Positions 1 through 11,878 of a DNA stretch of 64,000 bases are shown here, one piece after another (positions within the stretch are counted from its first letter, which is position 1; every line of letters begins with the position of its first letter). The DNA is from Protopterus annectens (lineage: Eukaryota; Chordata; Ceratodontiformes; Protopteridae), in assembly GCF_019279795.1 (NCBI RefSeq), contig NC_056749.1:571332986-571396985 (forward strand), read 5' to 3'. A program made the translations under genes and the position numbers. The notes beneath the pieces were generated by a model, which saw only the letters and a program-made list of their open reading frames with translations, did no database searches and had not been told where the DNA came from.

Positions 1-1434
1 TCATTACACACTGCTTACTAACATTGCCAGACAGCAATGGTGTTAAAAGAACATTCTCAATTTAACCTTTAGGTTCTAAGCATTATTGGTTGGCCTCAGA
101 CAGACAGGCCTATGAATGCATAAGCCTGCTGTAATGGTCTGTTTGCCATTTCATGTACATTATAGGAATCTTTTAGTTTATGTGTTCCAGAATTTTACTG
201 TCACAAAACTCTTACACTTTTATATGGTGAGTAGGAAGGGGGAGCCCTGATGTTTTGAGATGGCACTTTTATGGCATATCTCAGAATGTAACCATCTGGG
301 CATTGATAAGACAGTTGAAGGAAAAGTGCACTTGCCTAACCTGCCTAGAACATGCCTGTCAAAATGGGAAAGACTACAGTCCCCCCCAAAATGCTGCACA
401 ACCTTTAGTAGAGCATACATTATGTTAGCTGTGTGGAGAACTAATGCAAAAGTATTCAATGAAGACAACGTAATAAGAATCCAGTGCATGGATGAATAAT
501 TCATGGAGCAGTCGGGAATCTGTAACCAATCCATGTGCTGCCTCTTGGTCAGATCTGCATCCTTAGTAATCCAGTCCCCAAACATCTGCATGTGTCAGGG
601 GAAAGTCTCTAGATTAAGTGTCACCTGCACAAACCCCAAGGATAGAGCTAGATTATCTGCATAATCTTCCATATCAAAGTTGTTGCATGCCATAAATGAG
701 AAGTAGAACCCATGTTTCTTGAAGAGTAAGATGCGTGTCTTTTCCTTCTTTGGATGAAACAGCTGATGGATCCTGATATTTTCTTCTCCCCCTATATTTC
801 GTAGAAGGAGGAGGAGAAAGAAGCAGTAGTGGAATGAGCCATAGCTTTTTCATCCTATTCTCATGCTTAGTACAATAAGGTGTGATTATGCAGGTATTGA
901 AACTTTTCTGGTGGAGCCAGCATAGGAACTTTACTCAAAGCCTCCAACACTGACTGAGCAAATAAGGTGTAATGAAATATAGATCATGATGGAGCTGGTT
1001 TTCACCTATGCCAAAGAGAAAGAAGCTTAATTTGGTACTGAAAGACTAGATATTGGCAACAGTATCTTATACACCTACTGATGGCCTCACATATGGGAAG
1101 ACCATCGGTCTAAAAGGATCAGACCAGAAATGAGCAACTCACCATAGCACTAGATGTTGCAGTAGATTACCAGAGCACTGTTATTTCCTAGTGATAGAAT
1201 TTGCTGAAAGCAGATGTTTGTCCTTCCAGTCTGATTTGCACAGTTTTCATGGATGTCCTGTATGACCACAGATCTTTCATGCAGAAGTCAGCATGACATA
1301 AAACTTATAAGAAGAAGCTGCTTGGGATACTACTCAGATCTTTTTAGTGGAAAATGTTTGGAAAAGCACCTTAGCAAGGAGATGCATCTAGTTCCTCATC
1401 CTTTGTTTGCAAAGCACATGCATACCTTTGTCCT
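1..1434. other. Intergenic sequence, nothing identified
   Basis: No exon, RNA gene or known repeat was recognised. A minus-strand open stretch at about 220-800 reads as protein-like text with scattered stops, but I could not match it to a family. It may be an old retroelement remnant. No splice signals frame it convincingly. Confidence 0.4.
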
Positions 1435-1650
1435 AATCCATCCATCCATCCATCCATCCATCCATCCACAACTCCTTTTCCCATTTTTGCACATGAGGTC
1501 AAGGTGTCACTTCAACAGTGACAATTATATAGAGCCAAAGTTTACACCACCAGGTGGTTAGCCCTGCCATGGGAAGTTTGGGCTCAAGAGTTTCAAACTC
1601 ACATACCTACTGCTCAAAGGCCAATGCCTTACCACTAGACCATAGGGATG
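1435..1650 (-). repeat. tRNA-derived SINE with (GGAT)n tail
   Basis: Read on the minus strand, it begins with a tRNA-like head containing an A-box (TGGTCTAGTGG) and a B-box-like stretch (GAGTTTGAAACTC). A body of about 110 bp with CACCTGGTGGTGTAAAC follows, then GGATGGATGG repeats, seen as ATCC repeats at 1,437-1,468 on the plus strand. The same body and tail recur at 38,331-38,459 behind a different head, which confirms a dispersed family. The head is too degraded to be a working tRNA gene. I do not know a published name for the family. Confidence 0.75.
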
Positions 1651-2054
1651 AATGTCAAGAATGTCTCTGTCCTAATATCCTGTTCTTTTCATGCTCAGGA
1701 TTACGGGAGTACTGTAATGACTCTTGCTAACATTAAGATAAAGGCGTGGGGAAGTTATAATAGAACAGATGAGGTTCCTACCTTTTTTCTAAATTATTCT
1801 TCTTAACATTAAGAAAAAGGTGAGGACAAATTATAGCAGAAAAGGTGAGGCTCCAACTCTTTGGTCATACACTTGGAGTGGGTGTAAGGATAAGGGATAA
1901 GGAAGGTGGGAAATTAGACTGAAATGCTTACCTCCTTGTCAAATATCTACTGTTATGGTAAGCTGTTCAATGAACTGTAACACATTCATAGTAGGGATCG
2001 CAGTTCTTTGTCTACTCCTTACTAAAAAGTAAAAAACAGAGCCGAGGTGACAAC

Positions 2055-2304
2055 AGCAGACTAGTAAAACCAAATGAAACCTTGATATAAGGTAGTAAGA
2101 ACACTCCAAGTACCAAAATAAAGGAGAAATATATTTATTGTTGAGTACTTTCATCTAAAGAGACTTCATCAGTATACCACATCAACATACTATTACATTT
2201 TAAAATTTGAATGTATAAACTGATTTATTTATTCCTTTATTTTTGGTACTTGGAGTGTTCTTATTGTCTTATACTGAGGTTTCATTTGGTTTTACTAGTC
2301 TGCT
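2055..2304. repeat. Imperfect hairpin, arms about 76 bp
   Basis: The segment at 2,055-2,130 is the reverse complement of 2,229-2,304 with only a handful of mismatches. Both arms contain the equivalent of CTAGTAAAACCAAATGAAACC and ACACTCCAAGTACCAAAA. The loop is about 98 bp. This could be a foldback or MITE-type element, or an inverted duplication. No coding sequence was seen. Confidence 0.75.
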
Positions 2305-2739
2305 ACTCCTTACTCCTTACTCACAGGAACGTATTAAAGCAATAGCAAGGAACTTCCCTGCAATGATGGTATATCAACTCTTGGATAACAGCACAGGACA
2401 AACTTTCTCTGCTCTTGCATTTATTATCAAGGATATAGTGCTTAATGTATGCATGAACATGTTTAAATAAATGCTGTATAAATGCTTTGAGCCAACAAGT
2501 TTTTGAAGAATATGGTAGAGTGCATCCTGACTGTGACCAATGGATTTTGGTTGGAATTATGACAAAATGAGATACAGTTTACTTCCTTTTGGAAAAGGTC
2601 TGCTTAGAGAATAGTTTGCTTCCCTAATGTCTTTGGATCTCACAATATAATACCTGATCCATCTACGGACATCTAAAACATGTTTTGAGTATATGAGTAA
2701 TTTTGCTTGAAGCTTATTTTTATCAATTGGTATTGAACA

Positions 2740-3640
2740 TCTGGAAGAAGTTAGAAATGGAACTAGAAGACTTTATTTGGGAAGGAAAATGAGGAAGAGT
2801 AGAAAGGGAATGACTAATGCTACTGCCAGAACATGGAGGGCTGGGGATGCCAAATTTAAGATTATGCCACAGAGTGACGCAGTTAAGAATCTTGTATTTA
2901 ATCCTGGCAAGCAACTATTTATCTAAATGAAAGGCATGAAATTAGAAATGAAAAGGGCACTGAAAGCAGGTGAGGCAACAGAAGCATGGAAAGCAATAAA
3001 TAAAGTGTCTTGAAGAGTAATATCTGCAGTTACATTAGAAGTTGTATAATAACTTTGCTGCACCAAAAAAGGATTACCTGATTAGAAAGAAGAAAATACA
3101 TCCCATTGGTTATGAACGGAATACAAAAAAGGAACTGCAAAGGAAAACTGCAGAATCTGGAAAAAAAGAAATGTAAATATAACACTTTGGGAACAACTAC
3201 AGAAAGAATAGGTGGAAATGTTATGGGAGAACACAAAACAAATATTTGGTTTAAGAGAAATATATTTGCCCTACACGGGTTTCTAACAGAGTGAGGGAAA
3301 GCAACAATTACAGATTAGATCTCAAGCAAGATATGTGTAGGATAGTGGGATACATAATGGAGCCAAGATCTGACCATAGTGGGAAAAATCCTTAATTTGT
3401 AAAGCATACAAGGGTCTATTAAACAAAAAAACAATGATATGACACAGATTTTTAAAAGACACAATGTGACGATTGGGGAGAGATGGATGAAAGCTGCCAG
3501 CCTAGTCAAATAGAATTTGATATATAATTCTGGCATTTGTAAATAAATGTAAAAATACAGGCATGTTTTCTTGAGTGTAAAAGAATACTGTGAAATGTAG
3601 AACTGCAAAATATGTGACAACATTGCACTCTACTGGCCTA
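2740..3640 (+). mobile_element. L1-type LINE, ORF2 C-terminal remnant
   Basis: The plus-strand translation around 2,765-2,930 gives the conserved block after the reverse transcriptase in L1/Tx1 ORF2: MELEDFIWEGK, then LPEHGGLGMPNLRLC and LRILYLILASN. The spacing matches the family pattern FIWxGK...L..P...GGLxxPN. Further downstream, open stretches at 3,106-3,294 and 3,480-3,510 (ERWMKAASLVK) fit the C-terminal tail. The copy is 5'-truncated and carries several stops and frameshifts, so it is an old dead copy. There is no obvious poly(A) tail or target duplication. The L1-superfamily assignment is solid; L1 versus Tx1 clade is not resolved. Confidence 0.7.
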
Positions 3641-6600
3641 GTGAAGCATGTTGTGACCCTTTCATGTTAGAATTCGGCTCCAGTGAGTCTGGATGAAGGT
3701 TTCATGCCCATTGTTTTAAGGCTAAAGTTCATGACCAGAATTTAGATGTGGAATGTGATTTATTGCTCTGGTTTCTGTTAGAGTATACATGTGAAATGAC
3801 TTATATGGTTGTAAGTTTCTGAGCAGGTGTTAGATTGCTAAATAATGCAGTTTGTGGCCTGAGAACTCAGACCAGGTGTCAAGATGATGCAATATGAATA
3901 CTGGGAAAACCTAAGTGTCAAAATGATGTAATTTGGGAGGGCCTCAACAGAGCTGTTAGTTAGTGTTTAAAAACTATTGTTCAGTGAGAGATGGAGAACA
4001 TTTTGATCTTGATATCCAACTTATCAGCACTCTGCCTTATGCTCACATGTAAGTTTTAGCACTGTGATTTCTTGTAGGAATAGTTAAAGCTAGTAAAGAT
4101 TAATTAGGTATTTTTCTTTGAAATCAGACCTGTCCTACTGCATTATTTTAAGTTGCTGTGTGATCTCTGAACTCTTAGATATCTCTGTGGTGTAGTAGTT
4201 TTGTCTTGTATTTTAATTATTTATTATTAAATATTTTTAAAACCTTCTACCTGCGTCTCGTTTATGTAGAGATAAATTATGCTTTAGAGTACATTATATA
4301 TTTATAGAGTTTACTGTCTAAGCCCTTCCAATAAGCCTAGACTGAATAGTCACATTACCATTGATAATAATATTGCACAGTAATAATTGGACCCTCTTTT
4401 AAGGGCCTTTTAGTAGCTATTATTAGCTTGGTGGTGGAAGGGATTACTACTGTATGGTCTGGGTAAAGGGGCACAGCTGGAGAATCTGTGTCAGCCTTTC
4501 CCAGGAGTGTCTGTGAAGTTGTATAATTACTTATCTCAAAGTGTGTGTGTGTTGTGTCAGCTACTTGGGCAGGGACACAAAGCACTGGTTGGACAGAGAG
4601 GGTACTGGAGGTTTTAGCCTGCCCAGCTAGGCTGAGACCTGGACCCTATAGCTGTGCCAGTGGGGAGTCTTATTGGGGACCTGGTGAGCAAGGGAGCAAC
4701 CAGCCTCAGACTGACTGTGATCTCTGTGTGCACTTAAGGGAAATTGTACTTTACTGTGTGTATTAGTTATCCTTTCCTCTCTTCCATGAGACAACCTCCC
4801 TGGTGTTAGTGGTGAGGATTGAGGCTCCTTGATTGCTAGGCCAGGGCATGGTCATCACACACTACATAAAAAATGGAAAGAAATATGTCCTAGACAGGTT
4901 ACTAAAGCTAAGAAACTCAGAATCATTGGCTGGAAATGCTTACACAAGTATCTGTATACACTGAATAGAATAGAAAAAAATGGTCCCTGTAAGAGATGGG
5001 AACTGCTGGAGATGAAATACATGGGAAAGGGAAATGTGGGATATTTGAGGGAATGTACAGAACTGCAGGATTACAAATGAGTTACAGGAATGTATAAACT
5101 GCATATTGGGGGGACTGGAGGAATTAAGGAAATGATGATACAGAGTTGGGGAAAAATTAAACATTCAAAACAGGTAAAATGGCTGATAAGTCTACTGTTG
5201 ATAATATAGCCAAAAAAATGGATCACAAAGAAATGGAAGACTAAGGCTAAACCAATATTAAAGGAGGTTAAGGAAATAATGGAACAGCTAAAATAGGGGG
5301 AACTAAACAGAAGACGGGATTAAAATATAAGTAAATAGTTATGGCATAAACAGACTATTTGGACCCAATACCTAAATAAGATAATGCTGGCTCACTTGTA
5401 AATAGTTTGAGGAAATTTCAGTAAAAGGGGGGGTATACACAGTATATCTGAGTTATAACAACTATAGATAGAAAATTGGAAAATGTTATACAGTTAATTG
5501 TGAATTATTGAGTTGCACATTAAGGAATTATGGAATCTGAATGAAAAAAGAGAAATTGTAAACAATGGCTGGCTGGAAGCAGTAGTTCCTGGTTGTATAA
5601 TATATTGCATCTTTATTCATACTGTAGCAGCCAATGGTGTAATTATTAAGTGCACTATGCATGTGGACTGCATAGTTTGTTTACATTGTTTAATAACATA
5701 TAATAAAGTTTGTATAAATTGCTAAATATAAAGAAAGAAAAGAATTCTCAAACAGCAGAATTAGTGGCTGATATGACAAGAGCTTTGGCTCTTATATGCC
5801 TACAAATTCAAGGTAACTTTCCTGGACTCCAATACCTCTTTGAAGCCTTGATTAAAGTGCTCTCACATAAGGTTTAGTGTGTCACCAAATAAACATTATC
5901 TAGAGGTGAGCTTGAAAATCAGTCTCTTCCTCACTGATTTTGTATGCCATAAAGGAATAAATCTGTGATGTGGATGCCATGTCTGACCTTTCTAAGTTTT
6001 GCTTAGAAGAATCGGATGGAGGAGACTTTTTTCTTTTGAGAAAGGAATACTTCTGATAGGGGGAGGGGGTTGTTTGGATACAGAACACGGATGATCCTAT
6101 AACAGGCTTTGGTATACTCAACAGCAAACTATCTGCAAGTAAAGCTAACATGAAGCATCATTCTAAGGGTGGATGCCTAGGCCACAGGTGGTTGATCTAC
6201 CGTGCAGAAAGAAGACAAAAGGCCATCTTGACCATTATCTGTCAAAATCATAAGAACCTCCAATGACTCATGCAGCTCAGGAGAAGTGGCTAAAATCCTT
6301 CTAGGATGGATGTCCTTCTTTGTGGGTACTGGGAAATTGTTGTCTGGCCTGGGCATCTCTGTACTTCCTCAGATGCTTGCAAAGTAGCAGCTAAACTCTG
6401 AATCTTATTGGCAGCCACCAGAGAATTTCAGGACAGAAGGGAATTCCAAAACAGATGTGGGGTTGTGGAATCTTAAAGCATATCCTCCTAAGCACCAATA
6501 TCTGCAGATTATGCAGAACTAAAGAGGTTTTCGGAAGCCTCTTGCACTCTGCCTGGTGGATCTCTAAACAGGATTTTTTGGGGCCACTTCATTTTGTACT

Positions 6601-6930
6601 TTTTTCTAGGCTGTAGGCTACAGCTAGAAGACTTGCCAGAGGACAACTGTCTCGAACCTAGGCTTGTATCTTCTTCTGACCCAAGCAGGCCATGGACTTT
6701 CAATTCCAAGTATGAGTATATGATATTCTTCATTTGTGATCAAAGAACAACACACTAAAACAAGCAAACCAATGAAAGATAAATTGGTTTGTTCTGAAGC
6801 CATGTTACTGTATGGTACAGCTACTTAATAAAAGTGCATTCTTTTCAAAAATTTTTATTTGGACACAATACCTCTTGCATACATATACATGCACACCAAG
6901 TTGTTTATCCCTTAGATTGGGCCACTGATA
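3641..6930. other. Intergenic, no recognised gene
   Basis: Only short open frames without supporting domains or splice signals were seen. The stretch at 3,650-4,800 has a composition that might be an old long terminal repeat (A+T-rich end near 4,200-4,260), but no partner repeat was found in the window. Nothing else could be named. Confidence 0.4.
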
Positions 6931-6935
6931 TTTCA

Positions 6936-7035
6936 TGTAAAACATATTTATTTTATTTATTGACATTTGTTTACCAGGAGAGTCCACTGTGCTGAACAGA
7001 GCCCATTTTCAGTGGAGGCCTGGGGAGAAAAGCGC
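6936..7035 (-). repeat. 3' end of a CR1/L2-like retroposon (TTTATT tail)
   Basis: The block 'ttcagtggagg..ggggagaaaagc' preceded by 'acatttgtt.acc' recurs at 56,155-56,240. Read on the minus strand, both copies end in an A+T tail (AAAT/AAAAT type) after CGGTCAACAAATGTAAA-like sequence. Two copies with the same boundary support a dispersed element whose 3' end faces left. It is non-coding and probably the 3' UTR of a LINE. Confidence 0.55.
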
Positions 7036-7039
7036 CAAT

Positions 7040-7115
7040 GAACAATCAACAAGGTAATTACCATACAAGGAATTTACTAAACAAGGTAATCACCATACAA
7101 GGAATTTACAACAAT
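7040..7115. repeat. Short tandem duplication, about 36 bp unit, 2 copies
   Basis: The words 'acaaggtaat', 'accatacaaggaattta' are repeated head to tail (about 7,049-7,080 and 7,081-7,112) with one substitution and a small length change. A local slippage product with no function visible. Confidence 0.7.
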
Positions 7116-7129
7116 GTAGTTACAATATG

Positions 7130-7276
7130 GGGGGTGGAAGGTTGGCATAACGGTTAAGGTGTTTACCTTACAAATACAAGGTGCAGGGTTTGATACTCAC
7201 ATGAAATAACTGGCTAAGCTTAAAATGGTCCACAAAGGCAGTTAGCCAAGTACTAATCTATGAACTTATATTTACA
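7130..7276 (+). repeat. Short tRNA-headed SINE with CR1-like LINE tail
   Basis: A tRNA-like head (TGGCATAACGGTTAAGG as A-box region, GGGTTTGATACTC as B-box region) runs into a 3' part with 'aactggctaagcttaaaatgg' and 'gcagttagcc.agtactaa.ctatgaac'. The reverse complement of 9,762-9,898 is a second copy. The 3' part matches the end of the CR1-like LINE at 36,620-36,700, so that LINE family is the likely source of its retrotransposition machinery. Total length is about 145 bp. Confidence 0.75.
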
Positions 7277-7919
7277 GGAATCACTTCAATACAAAATATG
7301 GCAACCGGCTGATACAAAAAGACAAACGTAGGCAAATTCAAAGAATGCAAAAATATGCAATTTAAACAGAATTAAAAGTATCAGGAAAATAAAGTTAGAT
7401 CGAGCAAGGTACATTTGTTTGAGTGTAGAGCAGCTAAAGATTATGTAACTGAAGTAAGTGGAGATGGAAAATAAGAAAGCAGAGACAGAAACAAGAAGAT
7501 GTAAGCTGCATGAGGCTATAGTTAGTAGATGGTATGCTTAAAGTATAAAAGAGTTAGTAGTGGTAAAGTACATCATTCAGCTTCACTTCATCTTTAATGA
7601 GAGCATACAATATAGGAATTAATACCAACAATTTTGACTCAGGCTCTTCATTACATTCTGTCTTGCAACTGAGACACCAGGAAGTGGTAAATGTTAAAAA
7701 GGCATGTCAACCACGGAATGAAAATGTATTTCTATGTACAGTTTAGCTGATAGTTACTAATACATTTGTTTTACCTGCTCTGCTAACACAATCAAAACTC
7801 AACCTATTCACTCAAGAATCACAGAACAAAATAATCACAGGAAAAGCTCAAAGCAGGCACATTCTTTTAAATACTGGAACTTTAATTCCTTCATTCTTTG
7901 AAAGTAGCTGTATACATTT

Positions 7920-8245
7920 CGGAGTTGTGAGCGAAATGGAGCCTATTCTGGCATTCCAAGAGGTGCTGGGTACACAAATTGATTATTGACAGGATGCCAG
8001 TCTAGATGCATATGGCATGCACAATGTAAACACACAATCACTCACATATGGCATGCATCTTGACAGGAAATTCATAGGACTGACAACTGAGCTATGGAAT
8101 GTAGTTGGGATGTGGGAAGAAACCACATGGGCAGAGTATGGATGTGAATACTCAGTATTAATGACTCCTTAACTTGGAACGAAACTGGAAAACCAAGTGC
8201 AGAGAGGCAGCGATGCAAGCTGCTGTGCCACTGTGGCATCACTTA
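7920..8245 (-). repeat. V-type SINE (tRNA head, minus strand)
   Basis: Read on the minus strand, it starts with a head like GTGGCACAGCAGCTTGCATC followed by GCTGCCTCTC. It then passes through the conserved central segment (GTGGTTTCTTCCCACATCCCA) and ends with GACTGGCATCCTGTC and ATAGGCTCCATTTCGC. These are hallmarks of the V-SINE group (HE1, Lun1 and fish relatives). The copy is old, with many substitutions. It is not a functional tRNA gene. Confidence 0.75.
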
Positions 8246-8496
8246 ATAAAGCTGTTGCAATAATATATATGTATTTTTTATTAACAAGCATATTCTGAAG
8301 AATACAGTCTGTGACTGTAATATCTCGTACTACTTCATAATGTGAGTCCTCACTGCTCACAGTTTTAATGAGGTGTACAATTTTGAGACAAATTCAAGGA
8401 CAATTGAGAGTTATGAACACTTCCTTCTTGAATTCATACATTCAGTTTGGTAATTTGGGTTGTCTGACCAGGATAAACCCCTTTATAGTGAAAACC

Positions 8497-8851
8497 TGAA
8501 GGGGGCGAACACAGTGGTGCAGCAATTAGCATTGTCACCTCACAGCAAGAGGTTCTCTGGTTCGATCCTTGGCTGGGGTGCCTTCTGTATGGAGTCTGCA
8601 TGTCCTCCCTGTGGTCATGTGGGTTTCCTCTAGGTGCTCCAGTTTCCTCCCACATTCCAAAGACATGCTGTAGGTGGATTGGATACTCTAAACTGGCCCT
8701 AGGCGTGAGTGCGTGCATGCGTGTGTGTGCCTTCCGTGGAAGGCTGGGTGCCAGGCTGGCAACTTGACACCATAAAAACTCCACTGCTAATCATGAGAAA
8801 ACAGGTGATCCACTGTGGCGACCTCTAACTGGGAAAAGCCAAAAGAAGAAG
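8497..8851 (+). repeat. V-type SINE with RTE-derived 3' end
   Basis: The head contains CAGTGGTGCAGCAATTAGC and GGTTCGATCC (B-box). The central domain has GTGGGTTTCCTC, GTGCTCCAGTTTCCTCCCAC and AAAGACATGC. The last 40 bp (GATCCACTGTGGCGACC.CTAAC.GGGAAAAGCC) match the end of the RTE LINE at 32,925-32,965. The segment just before that also resembles the RTE 5' leader (caggctggcaactt..cataaaaact versus the leader at 29,905-29,945). It ends in a GAA/GAT repeat. A 10-bp direct repeat, ATAGTGAAAA, at 8,485-8,494 and 8,852-8,861 is a probable target site duplication. Confidence 0.85.
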
Positions 8852-9523
8852 ATAGTGAAAAGCACAGGGAAAAAATCTCCAGTTAAGACATATAATACTG
8901 AGTGTAACAACAGAAATTAAGACAGATTTGGAATCAGAGCTATAACTTACATAAAAAGACTGTATGGCAATAAACAATACTACAAAACAATTACAGAATG
9001 AGGCCATAAACTTCAATTTTATGGTCTATATTAATACAACTTTATGAATAAAAAGTTGTGAGCTAGCAGTAGCAAGATGTTTACAATGTTGTGTGTAGAC
9101 CAAATACCTGTTAGCCTGTACCTAGATAAATGTTCAGGAAGGTAACACTGCAAGCGATAAAACATGACTGGCAGGTGGAAGTCAGCCCTTGTAATTAGAA
9201 ATAGGATCTAGCAATTTGTTTACTATTATAACACAGATAAGCAATATTTTTGGACAGGCTAACAGAGAAGACATACAATACTATTTACAGCTTCATACAG
9301 TTCTGTTTGGTGCATACAGAGTCCATGAGACTGTATGCGGCAAGTACCCATTATGGTTTGAGTGTGGCTGTTAGCTAAGTGATACATGCTGTGACATTTA
9401 CATTTGGTTAAAATATGTGATTAAATAGCCTTTTTGGAAGGCTGAGGAGCTACATCAGGCACACAGCATAACACCTCCCATCACAGTATGCCTAGGAGTC
9501 TCCTGTTGTTCAGTCCTTTGACT

Positions 9524-9690
9524 TCTTCTTTTCACCGTCTTTGTCAACCTGCACATGACACCTTACATTACTAAAATTTGTCTTGAACAGCAAATGTAAC
9601 AGCCTTAAGAGCAGTAAATGGTTACGATAGTGGTGTCCTCTACATACTGTAGGTGTCATGTGCAGGTTGACAAAGACGGTGAAAAGAAGA
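9524..9690. repeat. Perfect 40-bp inverted repeat (long hairpin)
   Basis: Arms 9,524-9,563 and 9,651-9,690 are perfect reverse complements over 40 bp (arm begins TCTTCTTTTCACCGTC), separated by an 87-bp loop. If transcribed, this would form a very stable stem. It lies within the larger duplicated module at 9,457-10,609. Confidence 0.9.
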
Positions 9691-9761
9691 GCTAAAGAGT
9701 TCAGTATTTGATACCGCTGCAGAAAAGAGTGAGATTCCATGGTTGTTTTAGTTAGTAACTT

Positions 9762-9898
9762 GTATAGGTTCATAGTTTAGTACTAAGCTAACTGCCCTTG
9801 CAAGCCATTTTAAGCCTAGCCAATTATCCCTTGTGAGAGTCAAACCCTGCACCTTGTATTTGTAAGGCAACACCTTAGCCATTAAGCCACCCTCACAA
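9762..9898 (-). repeat. Short tRNA-headed SINE with CR1-like LINE tail
   Basis: On the minus strand it reads GGTGGCTTAATGGCTAAGG, then GGTGCAGGGTTTGACTCTC (B-box region), then ATTGGCTAGGCTTAAAATGG and ends near ACTATGAACCTATA. It is the second copy of the family at 7,130-7,276 and is better preserved. The last 70 bp match the 3' end of the CR1-like LINE at 36,620-36,700. Confidence 0.8.
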
Positions 9899-10609
9899 GT
9901 GAAGGTGTCAAGACGGGACATCAGTTGATTAGGAAGGTTAAGGAGGGCATTTATCAGGTAGGTGTAATGAGCAGAGGGCCCTTCGTGGATAAAAATGATC
10001 AGGTTATTTAATTCATACCAACTATTACTCCTGAGAGAGAAATGCAAAGGTGTGATCATATAGCATGTCTAGAGGCAAATCTAAACAAACAATGATAAAT
10101 CAGCACTGGTTTTAAGCTAAGTGAGGGGCATATGTTAGTAAACAGTGTGAACCAAAAAAATAGACAAAGCATTTAGCCAATTATAGGGATACTAATTTAT
10201 GGTTGTAATAGACTACATTGGTTATGTTAAATTTGAGCGCGGAGTTAAAGGTAAAATTGAGCAGTGTAAAACGTGTTACAACTAATGCTGCATGACTGCC
10301 ATAGAATATGGTTGTTTGATCCGATTCTAAAGGCTAAGAAAGGCAGAGAGCAAAAGAGGATAAACTTTGTTTTTGTGTGGGTTACATTTTAACCTACTTC
10401 TCTGTAGTAATGTTTTAGTATTGCTAAAATGTGTCTTGAACAGCAAATGTAACGGCCTTAAGAGCAGTAAATGGTTACGACAGTGGTGTCCTCTACATAC
10501 TGTAGGTGTCATGTGCAGGTTGACAAAGACGGTGAAAAGAAGAGGTCAAAGGACTGAACAACAGGAGACTCCTAGGCATACTGTGATGGGAGGTGTCATG
10601 CAGTGTGCC

Positions 10610-11845
10610 TGTTTAACTGACTGGAAATGACTAGATGGACAGCAATTGAAAAGTTGCTTGGCAGAGGACAACAGAGTAAAGGAAAAGAGATACAAAGGTT
10701 GAATGATTAATTGAAAGATTTTGGAAAGTCTAGAGAAACTGTACCAGTTAAGTTATTTTTATTAAAGTGTGGGTAAAGATGAATGGAGAATTAAAGTAAG
10801 GCAATCTCTCCCATGGTAGGGCCAGATGGATATGATATGAGGAATAAAAGTTGTTTTTCCATGTTCAGGTGGTAAAGAAGATGCTGTTGAATGTATTTTC
10901 CTAGTACCTTTGAAAGACAGAGAAGAAGAAGAAGAATTAGCCTCTACTTCCACAGCTCAGAAGGGGGAACCACCTTTGTGGAGGGAGATGAAGACGGATG
11001 TCCTCTGAACATGAGGGACAGCCTTCTTTAATTGATCTGTTTATCACAAAACATACTGTGTTGGCAAAGGAATTAGAGCTTACTCTGCAGTACATGAAAG
11101 GGATACCACCATTCTCTATAAAGGATTTTTTGAGGTACTTATAGATATTAAAGGTGAGGACAAGTGTGAGGTTGGTTGAGTATGTTAGCCGTACATAATG
11201 GAGTGGAAGCTGGGTCAACTATACAGAATTAGTGTTAGTATACTTACAGATATTAGCCAAACAGTTGGAGTCTCTTGTGGGTGGGGGGGGGGCAGTTTTT
11301 ATCAAGTTTCTTCGTAACTTAGTGCTATGGTTGACCCATATTTCATTGGTTTGCTTCACATCCTGTGGAGTCATGGCATTAAGTACTCTAAGGAATGTGT
11401 TGATGAAGACTTGGACCACAGTACAGAAGTCAAGGGACTGGATAAATTGTCAGCTCATTGTTCTTAGGGCTTTGTTGAAAAGATCAAAGTTAAAGACACA
11501 AGTGTTACATACTTACCAATATATGTGATTTGACATAGTTTTTGGTTTTAGTTGACCAGAAAAAGTTTGAGAATGATCACTATGTAAGTCAGGTTAGACG
11601 CCTGCTATGGAGTGTGAATCTGAATGTCTCATGAAAATCCAATCTAAAATACGCTCTTTACAAGTGGCATGGCTGGTTTGGTTCAGGTTGTAAATGTTAT
11701 AAGCTGAGCAAGACTGAAGAGTTAAGTCTCAGTCTGTGAGTGGGAATCAGCTGATTTTTTTCTAATCTACACTGAATTGATCTCATAAGATAATTTAATT
11801 TGTAATGTTACTTAAACTCCAATTTTTCTGCAGTTTTACATTTAC
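10610..11845. other. Intergenic, unidentified protein-like stretch
   Basis: Open stretches occur on the minus strand at 10,937-11,218 and 11,219-11,419, with some protein-like text (for example KYLKKSFIENGGIPFMYC), and on the plus strand at 11,232-11,528. I do not recognise a family and there are no clear splice sites. They may be remnants of an unknown mobile element. Confidence 0.3.
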
Positions 11846-11846
11846 G

Positions 11847-11878
11847 TATGTATGTGTGTGTGTGTGTGTGTGTGTGTA
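11847..11878. repeat. (TG)n microsatellite
   Basis: TATG/TG dinucleotide run of about 30 bp beginning near 'gtatgtatgtgtgtg'. Ordinary simple repeat. Confidence 0.9.

Larger units (their letters stand above)
9457..10609. repeat. Inverted and direct duplication of a 107-bp / 120-bp module
   Basis: The segment 9,457-9,563 is the reverse complement of about 10,503-10,609 with only about three differences. In addition, 9,571-9,690 is a direct copy of about 10,424-10,542. The left module therefore contains one stretch in both orientations. Shared words include CCTAGGAGTCTCCTGTTG and GTTACGA.AGTGGTGTCC. The 0.7 kb between the two modules holds a short SINE and unidentified sequence. The high identity suggests a recent rearrangement or a mobile element with complex termini. 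No coding sequence is seen. Confidence 0.8.

Noticed and set aside
3650-4800. An old LTR-like stretch
   Set aside because: No second copy, no clear TG/CA ends and no adjoining retroviral coding sequence in the window.
7130-9898. tRNA genes at 7,130, 8,497 and 9,762
   Set aside because: The A- and B-box regions belong to SINE heads; no intact cloverleaf with acceptor stem could be drawn and LINE-type tails follow.
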